Below, piece by piece: positions 8,731 through 15,401 of a stretch of 34,212 nt of DNA. The stretch is taken from the NCBI GenBank assembly GCA_964431685.1, contig CAYSLA010000018.1, positions 1 to 34,212 of the forward strand, given 5' to 3'. The stretch is from CAYSLA01 sp964431685 (lineage in GTDB: Bacteria > Armatimonadota > UBA5829). A model generated the notes under the pieces. That model had not been told where the DNA came from. It saw only the letters and a list, made by a program, of their open reading frames with translations, and did not search any database. Position 1 is the first letter of the stretch. Each line of letters starts with the position of its first letter. The position numbers and the translations under genes are program-made.

Positions 8731-10182
8731 CTAGGATTCCTCGTATTCATCACCTGTATTGAGCGCTATCTGAGCTTTTGCCAACTGCCGGCCAAGGTAT
8801 AGTGCGTGGTTAATGTCCGACGCCGCACAGTCCCTCGCGATCTCGTGCTGTATCCGCTCGGCCTTGGGCGACCGGTACTCGTGCAGAAGCAGACCATCCT
8901 CAGTAAGGTGCCGGAAGACGATCTCTCCGGCGTCTCTGTCGATCTCAACCATAAACTGGCCGTTCGGGTCCATCTCCACTGCAAATCCCTTGGCCGCGCA
9001 GACTCGCTGGGCCAAGTCGTATTTCGAAGGGTCAATGCTGATGGAATGGCTGATTACGGTTATGGGCCCCGGCGCGATCCCCGTCTTCTCTGACACAATC
9101 CGTTGAGCTGCCATCAGTCCATAGACGTTCTTGATCCAAGCGTCCATCGCGTTGTGGGTCCGGTAGCACGCGGTCAGCGTGAGGGCATCGTCATACACCC
9201 TGAAAAACAGAGACACCAGGCAGGGCGAGTCATCGTTGTCGATGTCGTGGCTGCTATCCCAGAGAGACAGGTAGCAGTCTCTGTCCTGTGGGTTTTCGAC
9301 GAGCCTCTGCGCAAACTTGTCGAGCGCATCGAACCCGAAATAGGCCCCAATTCGATGCCCATAGGCATAGGCTTGATCTTCGGGAAGCGCCGGATCGAGC
9401 ATATCGCGCTGGTATGCCCGGAGACCATCCGGACTGAAACCAAACCTGGCCAGCTCCTCCGGGTCATCTTCAACCGGATGACGAACGACCACTTTCAAAT
9501 TCTGCAGCTCCTGCCGGTCGCCCTTGCGGAGCTTGACCAAATGCCCGAACCTTGCCAGCCGGAAGACGAGTTCCCTCCAGGCGGCAAGCGGAGTATCAGC
9601 CACAATCACCTGCCCGCGGGGTTCACTGGGATGGTGCGTAATCACAACTTCAGGCAGCCCTATTTCAACCCGCTCGCAGGCCGAAGTCTCTCGCGGAACA
9701 TATTCCCGGATGAAGTCGGCGAGGTTCTGCACTGATTGCGAACTTGTGACCTCGCCAAAGCAAGTGATGCGAGGCTTGAGGGCAAACATCTCCGGAGTTA
9801 GCATATTGTCGATGATCCGGCTCGTGCCCTTTATTCGCGTGACCGTCTGGCCCAGGCTCTCGCAGACTTCCAAGCCTTGCTCAAGAAACGCGATCAGTTC
9901 CCCTGCGGAGCCGGCGCGGTCTGCTCCGATGATTGCCAGGTCCGTTATCTGCGGATTGTATAGCAGGTTGCGGAGCAGATGCGGGATACCGTTGCCATAG
10001 AGGTTGCCGATTACCGCAATCTTTGAAGTGTCGGGTGAAAGGTCGACACCCGCCTCCAGCAGAGCGCGTTCCACAGAGTCAATCTTGCTCCAGAGGGTGA
10101 TTATACCCACGGTCGCCCGGGTGTTAACTACCCGGAGTTTCTCCGCAAAATGCAGCGGTACGAACTCTGCGTTGGGTTCCAT
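8731..10182 (-). CDS. Thymidylate-synthase-like three-domain protein (MtrA-like, ThyA-like, DUF4346)
   Basis: The ATG at 10182 has CGGGAG upstream; the longer frame to 10287 would translate a palindromic repeat. Of 483 aa, residues about 20-165 resemble the MtrA family (IAVIGNLYGNGI, NLLYNPQITDLAIIGAD). Residues about 190-390 match ThyA: Arg301, Trp308, Cys321 in SPCLVSLFF, Arg341 and Asn352 fall at exactly the spacing of E. coli Arg126, Trp133, Cys146, Arg166 and Asn177. Asn at the last site is the known dUMP-type residue (Asp in dCMP hydroxymethylases). E. coli Asp169, which contacts the pterin, is Asn344 here, and Tyr209 appears to be Ile381. Residues about 395-475 are DUF4346 (MDPNGQFMVEIDRDAGEI, HALYLGRQLAKAQIAL). 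A dTMP synthase with an unusual one-carbon carrier is the best inference. It is the last gene of an operon with dCMP deaminase. Confidence 0.75.
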   Translation of the reverse strand: MEPNAEFVPLHFAEKLRVVNTRATVGIITLWSKIDSVERALLEAGVDLSPDTSKIAVIGNLYGNGIPHLLRNLLYNPQITDLAIIGADRAGSAGELIAFLEQGLEVCESLGQTVTRIKGTSRIIDNMLTPEMFALKPRITCFGEVTSSQSVQNLADFIREYVPRETSACERVEIGLPEVVITHHPSEPRGQVIVADTPLAAWRELVFRLARFGHLVKLRKGDRQELQNLKVVVRHPVEDDPEELARFGFSPDGLRAYQRDMLDPALPEDQAYAYGHRIGAYFGFDALDKFAQRLVENPQDRDCYLSLWDSSHDIDNDDSPCLVSLFFRVYDDALTLTACYRTHNAMDAWIKNVYGLMAAQRIVSEKTGIAPGPITVISHSISIDPSKYDLAQRVCAAKGFAVEMDPNGQFMVEIDRDAGEIVFRHLTEDGLLLHEYRSPKAERIQHEIARDCAASDINHALYLGRQLAKAQIALNTGDEYEES

Positions 10183-10200
10183 ACGTCTATCTCCCGACGC

Positions 10201-10241
10201 CCCCTGATAGGGCGGGATTTCAAATCCCGCCCTATCAGGGG
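10201..10241. repeat. Perfect 41-base palindrome in the deoxypyrimidine operon
   Basis: Twenty-base arms, CCCCTGATAGGGCGGGATTT and its exact complement, flank one central C. It fills the spacer between the 204-aa gene and the thymidylate-synthase-like gene. Its core (GATAGGG, GATTT-c-AAATC) is shared with two elements at 10903-10984. Confidence 0.9.
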
Positions 10242-10243
10242 TA

Positions 10244-10858
10244 CTATTTGCTGGCTTTCGTAAAGTGGCCGCGCGGACCGCCGACATTCACGAAACCCGT
10301 GTTGAAATCGCGATAGAGGGACTTGTAGTCCTTGATGCGATGCCACTTCTTGATGTAGCCCTCGGGCAGGTCGTGAACGATCTCAACATCGTTCCAACCG
10401 TTCACCAGCGGGAAAGCGTAGTAAGGCAGGTTCGCTGGCACATTGCCCGCAAATATCACCTGAATCGGCGAGCGCTCCATGCGGGCGAGATAGACCCGGT
10501 GCATCCCATCGTTGAGTATGTTCACCGTTGAACCATCGGCCTCGTGCGACTCTTCTATGACCGGCGGCAGCACATCAATGGGGTCGTCGTAGTCAGCGAG
10601 GTAGATTGTGGCGTAACCGTCCAGCTTGAAAAGATCCACCCCGTGCTCGGCCAAAGCCCACCTGAGATTGCGAACCTTGATGACCTCGTCCGTCAGCACG
10701 TATCTCTGTGCCGGAGCGATATCGTCCGTGTTCATCACCTTCAGGTCGATATCAGCGTTCTCATACACGAGCACGCCTGGGTCGGTAAACATCCCAACCT
10801 TTCGCAGGTTCGCCATCAGTTCATCGATGCCGTGCCGTTCTACTTTCTTTATGTCCAT
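10244..10858 (-). CDS. Conserved-looking protein of unknown function, possibly ParB/sulfiredoxin-like
   Basis: I do not recognise this 204-aa protein. It starts at ATG 10858 after GGGAG. It has no signal peptide, membrane segment or Fe-S motif and should be cytoplasmic. The stretch TVNILNDGMHRVYLARME resembles the DGxHRxxAA segment of ParB/Srx-fold proteins, which may point to a nucleotide-binding fold. The C-terminal part is aromatic and basic (YIKKWHRIKDYKSLYRDFN). It sits between the HAD hydrolase and the thymidylate-synthase-like gene in one operon, so a part in deoxynucleotide metabolism or its control is likely by context only. Confidence 0.6.
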   Translation of the reverse strand: MDIKKVERHGIDELMANLRKVGMFTDPGVLVYENADIDLKVMNTDDIAPAQRYVLTDEVIKVRNLRWALAEHGVDLFKLDGYATIYLADYDDPIDVLPPVIEESHEADGSTVNILNDGMHRVYLARMERSPIQVIFAGNVPANLPYYAFPLVNGWNDVEIVHDLPEGYIKKWHRIKDYKSLYRDFNTGFVNVGGPRGHFTKASK

Positions 10859-10902
10859 TGACTATGCTCCCTGATTCGTACATATATTGTTTCTGATGGG
10901 TG

Positions 10903-10984
10903 CCCGATAGGGCGCGATTCGAAATCGCGCCCTATCGGGACTGTCTGATGGGGTGCGATTTCAAATCGCACCCCATCAGACAGT
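10903..10984. repeat. Two adjacent palindromes of the GATAGGG family
   Basis: The first (10903-10939) has 17-base arms starting CCCGATAGGGCGCGATT around a 3-base loop. The second (10940-10984) has perfect 22-base arms, starting ACTGTCTGATGGGG, around one C. The second covers the last codons and stop of the HAD gene. Both share the layout of the 10201-10241 palindrome, so this is a repeat family placed twice in one operon. Confidence 0.85.
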
Positions 10985-11671
10985 CGTCCATATATCCAAA
11001 TTGGCGACCTCCGATATCCGCGCCACCGACGCGGTCGGCGGAGGCGCTTCACGCTTGATCACCTTCATAATGTCTTCAGCCTCGCGGTCCGGCCTTGCAA
11101 CCACCCACACCGCATGCATCCCCAACTCCAGCGCAGGGGCGATATCGTGGGTGTAGGTGTCACCTATCATCACAGACTCGTCGGCGTCCACCCCAAGCTT
11201 GGTCAGGGCGGAGATGAAGTTGAGGTGAGACGGCTTGCGCTCTCCCTCACGAAAGCTCAGCACGACTGCGTCAGCGGCCTCGACTATCGCAGGTATTGCC
11301 TTGCACACTCCATCGTAGTATGGGCTCCATATATCCGAAAGAAGCCCTATGCGAATGCCTTTCGCTTTCAGCGCGAGCACTGTCTCAGTGGCACCGTCGA
11401 TCTCCACCGGCGCACACGCCTGTGCCTCCCACAGTTCGCAGACCCCGTTCTTGCACTCCTGGCTCATCTGTCCGTACGGCTTTTCCAGCGCGTAACATAC
11501 TTCCTCTGGCGAGCAAAACTCGTTGGTCATGATCACGGAGGAGACCTCGGCGGCAGTGACGTCTTTCATCAGACCGGCAATGACCTTGTTTGGGGCTACT
11601 GGCGGGCCGGTAATCAGAGTGGCGCCGATATCGAATATGGCTGCTTTGACACCTCGGTTACTGTGAGTCAC
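10976..11671 (-). CDS. HAD-superfamily hydrolase (probable phosphatase)
   Basis: I choose GTG at 11671, which overlaps the end of the dCMP deaminase gene by 14 bases; it puts motif I close to the N terminus, giving 231 aa. Motif I is IFDIGATL, with the nucleophile Asp but Gly in place of the usual Asp two residues on. Motif II is LLSDIWS, motif III is GERKPS (Lys) and motif IV is MIGDTYTHDIAPA. A helical cap lies between motifs I and II, as in subclass I. The D+2 change is seen in other HAD groups and does not exclude phosphatase activity. By position it may act on a deoxynucleotide or a house-cleaning substrate. A palindromic repeat overlaps its 3' end. Confidence 0.8.
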   Translation of the reverse strand: MTHSNRGVKAAIFDIGATLITGPPVAPNKVIAGLMKDVTAAEVSSVIMTNEFCSPEEVCYALEKPYGQMSQECKNGVCELWEAQACAPVEIDGATETVLALKAKGIRIGLLSDIWSPYYDGVCKAIPAIVEAADAVVLSFREGERKPSHLNFISALTKLGVDADESVMIGDTYTHDIAPALELGMHAVWVVARPDREAEDIMKVIKREAPPPTASVARISEVANLDIWTTV

Positions 11672-12107
11672 CTGTCCACTCCACCACTTCCACTCCACAC
11701 TTTCGCAGGAGTTCAACACCGTCGGACGAGCCTTTATGGTCACGTCGCACAACACAGCGCACTACTCCGGAGGATATCATCAGCTTTGCACACGTGATGC
11801 AGACATCCGCGTTGACGTAGAGTGTAGCGCCCTCGACGGCAAGTCCGCGTTTGGCGCACTGGCAGATGGCGTTCTGCTCTGCGTGCACGCAGACTTTGTA
11901 CTCCTCGGTGCCCACGTGCTCTTTCAGGCACACGCCAGTGTCGCAGCAGTGCTCGTGACCGCTGGGAACGCCGTTGTAGCCGTGAGAGAGAATCCTGTGC
12001 TCGATAGTCACCACCGCGCCAACGTGCTTGCGAAGACACGTCGACCGCCGCGCTATAGTGTCCACTACATCCATGTATACCGCGTCAAATGAGGGCCGCT
12101 CGTCCAT
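11658..12107 (-). CDS. Deoxycytidylate (dCMP) deaminase
   Basis: The 149-aa protein has the zinc sites of dCMP deaminases: HAEQNAI (zinc His and proton-shuttle Glu) and CITCAKLMISSG (two zinc Cys), plus the Cys/His-rich GHEHCCDTGVC typical of the dCMP rather than the cytidine or tRNA branch. NGVPSG is also a family signature. It converts dCMP to dUMP, the substrate expected for a thymidylate synthase, and it opens an operon that ends with a thymidylate-synthase-like gene. There is no Shine-Dalgarno site before the ATG; the promoter places the transcript start at or near the ATG, so the mRNA may be leaderless. Confidence 0.92.
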   Translation of the reverse strand: MDERPSFDAVYMDVVDTIARRSTCLRKHVGAVVTIEHRILSHGYNGVPSGHEHCCDTGVCLKEHVGTEEYKVCVHAEQNAICQCAKRGLAVEGATLYVNADVCITCAKLMISSGVVRCVVRRDHKGSSDGVELLRKCGVEVVEWTGDSQ

Positions 12108-12113
12108 AGGTCT

Positions 12114-12142
12114 ATTGTATCAGGCAGGGGTGACGGATGCAA
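12114..12142 (-). promoter_or_regulatory. Promoter of the deoxypyrimidine operon
   Basis: On the minus strand TTGCAT (12142-12137), a 17-base spacer and TACAAT (12119-12114) stand just before the ATG at 12107. The expected transcription start is about 7 bases after the -10, that is at the start codon. Confidence 0.6.
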
Positions 12143-12512
12143 TTGGCGTGAGAGTTCAGTCCTGAAGTTTGCGGTGTTTCGGGATTTCGGCTTGCACCAA
12201 GCTATGAGGTCTGATGAGTCCAAAATCCCGAAACAACTGGCCTGGACTTGGCGGCCTACATCTACAGTGTCAGTCTTCGGGGCACGAGCCCGCGAGTATC
12301 AGTCACTGGGGTACTGGTCACAGAAAAAAGACGCGCAAAAGATGCCACAACAGCCAAATCCTGTGATATAATGTGTTAGGGTAAGAGATGGCGTACGCAT
12401 TTCCAGCTACTAGTCGAATGCGTGGGAAAGGGTACAGGCGAAGATTTGGCGTTCTCAGTCGATTCTGCGGTTCGGCGATTCGGAAAGACGCCAGTAAGAA
12501 TGGGGAACTGAT
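12143..12512. other. Intergenic region: repeat, candidate promoter and leader of the lipase gene
   Basis: It holds the 59-bp repeat copy B (12176-12234), a TATAAT at 12367-12372 without a clear -35, and a leader of about 130 bases before the ATG at 12513. The leader has some self-complementary stretches (for example GCGTACGC) but matches no riboswitch I know. I see no gene in it. Confidence 0.45.
12176..12234. repeat. 59-bp inverted-repeat element, copy B
   Basis: It starts GTTTCGGGATTTCGG and ends CCAAAATCCCGAAAC; the 12-base ends are perfectly complementary. Length and ends equal copy A at 5546-5604 while the middle differs. Confidence 0.7.
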
Positions 12513-15347
12513 ATGAGAAACGGTGCGCTATGGTTTGCTTTAGTTCTGTGTATTCTGAGCGGCGGGCTTATGGCCGATCCCACGGGCCACTCCGAGGTCT
12601 TCACGATCAACAATGCCAGGCCTGTTGTAGTACTTGTGCGCGGTCTCCGGGTTGCGTGGGAGACGGACGATCAGGTGCCGCACTACTGGGACCAGGCGGA
12701 AGCATTCCTTGAGCAAGACTGCGAGGTCTGGGTATGCAACACGATAACCGGTATGGACGGTCTCAGGGCCGAAACGGAACGACTGGATACATTCATTCGC
12801 AACAGGATAGCAGATCGCAAGCTTCAGGGTTGTGACGTTCCCCGGGAGATCAACATTGTCGCCCACAGCTATGGCGGACTGATCAGCCGGCAGTTTATGC
12901 ACACAAAGTGCAACTACAAGAGAGAACTGCTTCTCGACGACGGTGAGAAGGTCAAGATTGGGAATGTAGTTATGCTTAGCGCCGTGAACTGTGGGAGCCA
13001 CCTCGCCGACAAGTTCCCCGCACTTCCTTTCTTTGACAATCAATCGGCTCTCAACTGTCTCCGGACTGGATTTGTGCAAGAGATATTCAACTTGTGGGTA
13101 GACGACCGTGTTCCTCGCGTCCCGTACTATCTTCTTGCCGGTCGCGGCGGAAAAGATAGTGCGGACTGGACGCTTCGGGAGGGCTGGAAGCACCTCCACA
13201 ATTGGCCGAAAGGCACGTACAACTTCAACGATGGTGCGGTGACAGTGCTGAGTGCTCTTGGGTTTGCTCAATCAGAACGTCAGCCGACGCCCGTTCTCCA
13301 GGTGGGTGGTAAGTCGAGGTTTACTACAAACAACGACCACACTCAGATGGTGAGAAATCAGGCGACTCTGGAGATGGTGCGCAGTATTCTGCTTGCCGGT
13401 TCCGCGACTTCCACGGCGTCACCTCAGATGTCATCTGCCGAAGAGGAGTCCCTGCCGTGGGTTCTGGTTGCACTGGAAGACGGCATCATCGAACAAGGCC
13501 AGACGGCCGAAACCACAGCCATACTTGACGACTGTCCCCGTGCTGTGTTCTCGCTCGACCGCGGGCCTGGCCAGGTCAGTTTCACGCTTACCAAGCCGGA
13601 TGCAACCGTGATCGACAAGAACAGTTCCGATCCTTCCGTCCACTACGAAGAACTCTCGTTGGCAGTCGGCGCTCGATGTCTGTTTACGATAGATTACCCA
13701 GATCTGGGCACATGGACAGTCAGCCTGCACGGCGACGCCGTTGACCCCGCGGGCTGCCTATGGAGCACCTCCGTGACTTTGGAATCTGACGTGAATGTGG
13801 TTCCCGAAACGGACTACTTCCAGCCCTACGGAGCGGCGTTGCTGAAAGCGCGCGTCCAGGATGGGGATCAGACGGTGAACGGGGCAACGGTTACGGCGAC
13901 GATTCTGCGGCCGGATGCTTCGACTGAAACAATCGAACTTTATGATGACGGTGCGCATTCGGACGGCGCTGCCTCCGACGGCCTCTATGCGAATGTGTAC
14001 TCGGGGTCGGCCACGCCCGGGATGTACGCTGCCCGCTATACGGCACAGGGCGTGAACTCACTCGGACACGAGTTTCAGCGCGTTGATGCTGACTCGTTCC
14101 AGGTCGAACCGCAGTCCGCGTCACTCACCGGGATGTACTCCGACCAGGGGGTTGACACCGGCCCCCCACCGGGGTTCGAGGAGATCAGCGTAGATGTGGG
14201 CATACACGTAGCCGCACAGGGCAACTACGCTGTGTCAGCGGCTCTGTCGGATTCGGGCAGCAACGCGCTTGCCGCCGCAACATCCACTGTCGCTTCGCTT
14301 CCTGTGGGAGATGCAACTCTTCACCTGTACTTCAGTACTGATACGCTCCGTCGCTCCGGTATTGATGGCCCCTACAAGCTTACAAACGTAACACTTTGGG
14401 ACACCTCCGGGGCGATGCCGCTGCGCACGGACTATGCGGCGGAGCCGTACACAACGTCCGCTTACGGTATCGCCGAGCTCTCGGACAACTGGCCACCAGA
14501 GTCGATCAATGACCTGACCGTAAGTAGTGTGGACCCCAGACTGGGCAATGTCACCCTGCGGTGGAACGCCCCGGACAACGAAGGCGCTCCTGCGGCTTCC
14601 TACGATATCCGCCACCTCGACTCCCCGCTGAACTCAGAGACGTGGCAATATGCGACATCCTTCGCTAACCCGCCCACTCCCGCGAGTCCAGGCAGCACGG
14701 AAACACTCACGTTATCCGGCATATCGCTCGGGGTTGTGCACTATTTCGCCATAAAGTCGCGCGATGCCGTTGGCAACGAATCGGCGATCTCCAATGTCGT
14801 TCAGGTGTACGCCGGTCCGCCACTTGACGTTCGAAATGCCCCCTCCGGTACATACGGGGGACTCATTGGCGTCGTGACTGCCTCGGGAGCGGAGTTCGGC
14901 GGTACCTACATCGAGAGCCCCGATCGGGCATGGGGCGTTCTTATGGACGTCACGGGTCTCCAGCAATCTCGGCTTGTGTATGCCACCGGTGTGTTGCTAC
15001 GGGCTGGGGCCGAGCCGGTACTGTCCTCCCCTGCGGTCTACGACCTCGGGGCCGCCGAGAAGATACTGCCGCTGGGGATTCCAGGCCGCACGCTGATCTC
15101 CGCAGAGACACTCAGCACAACGGGTCTGTTAGTGCGGATGTGGGGTGCGTCCAACTACCTGAACGAAACCACATTCACTCTCGACGACGGGAGTGGGTCC
15201 GTGAGATGCCTCGTTCCGAGCGGGGTAACCTTTGACCCCGGTTGGCAGTTCGTAGCGGTCACCGGTATATCGTCTCGTGCGGAAGTCGATGGTCAATTCC
15301 GTCCTCTGATCAGGGTGCGGGACCAGAATGACATCATCAACCAATGA
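12513..15347 (+). CDS. Secreted alpha/beta-hydrolase (lipase/PGAP1-like) with Ig-like, FN3 and C-terminal beta domains
   Basis: The 944-aa protein starts at ATG 12513 after GGGGA and has a signal peptide (LWFALVLCILSGGLMA). Residues about 25-300 form an alpha/beta hydrolase: an opening strand VVVLVRGL, the nucleophile elbow VAHSYGGLISRQF (Ser), and a late His in NNDHTQM. It is closest to bacterial lipases and PGAP1-like esterases. After a linker come a domain with the DDGAHSDGAASDGLYANV pattern (choice-of-anchor or Ig-like), a fibronectin type III domain (PPESINDLTVSS to AVGNESAISNVVQVYA) and a C-terminal OB-like beta domain (DDGSGSVRCLVP). It probably acts on lipids or esters at the cell surface. 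The DGR variable protein follows 54 bases later and might be co-transcribed. Confidence 0.8.
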   Translation: MRNGALWFALVLCILSGGLMADPTGHSEVFTINNARPVVVLVRGLRVAWETDDQVPHYWDQAEAFLEQDCEVWVCNTITGMDGLRAETERLDTFIRNRIADRKLQGCDVPREINIVAHSYGGLISRQFMHTKCNYKRELLLDDGEKVKIGNVVMLSAVNCGSHLADKFPALPFFDNQSALNCLRTGFVQEIFNLWVDDRVPRVPYYLLAGRGGKDSADWTLREGWKHLHNWPKGTYNFNDGAVTVLSALGFAQSERQPTPVLQVGGKSRFTTNNDHTQMVRNQATLEMVRSILLAGSATSTASPQMSSAEEESLPWVLVALEDGIIEQGQTAETTAILDDCPRAVFSLDRGPGQVSFTLTKPDATVIDKNSSDPSVHYEELSLAVGARCLFTIDYPDLGTWTVSLHGDAVDPAGCLWSTSVTLESDVNVVPETDYFQPYGAALLKARVQDGDQTVNGATVTATILRPDASTETIELYDDGAHSDGAASDGLYANVYSGSATPGMYAARYTAQGVNSLGHEFQRVDADSFQVEPQSASLTGMYSDQGVDTGPPPGFEEISVDVGIHVAAQGNYAVSAALSDSGSNALAAATSTVASLPVGDATLHLYFSTDTLRRSGIDGPYKLTNVTLWDTSGAMPLRTDYAAEPYTTSAYGIAELSDNWPPESINDLTVSSVDPRLGNVTLRWNAPDNEGAPAASYDIRHLDSPLNSETWQYATSFANPPTPASPGSTETLTLSGISLGVVHYFAIKSRDAVGNESAISNVVQVYAGPPLDVRNAPSGTYGGLIGVVTASGAEFGGTYIESPDRAWGVLMDVTGLQQSRLVYATGVLLRAGAEPVLSSPAVYDLGAAEKILPLGIPGRTLISAETLSTTGLLVRMWGASNYLNETTFTLDDGSGSVRCLVPSGVTFDPGWQFVAVTGISSRAEVDGQFRPLIRVRDQNDIINQ

Positions 15348-15401
15348 TCTGATTTTCGAAGAACGAAACTGTGTGGCGGCACACGGTATGGAGGACAGAC
15401 A

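Noticed and set aside
10201..10984. Palindromes as intrinsic terminators
   Set aside because: The arms are long and perfect but no T tract follows, and they lie between genes that appear to form one operon; they are listed as repeats.
12373..12512. Possible riboswitch in the leader of the lipase-like gene
   Set aside because: Some pairing is possible but none of the conserved blocks of known classes could be found.
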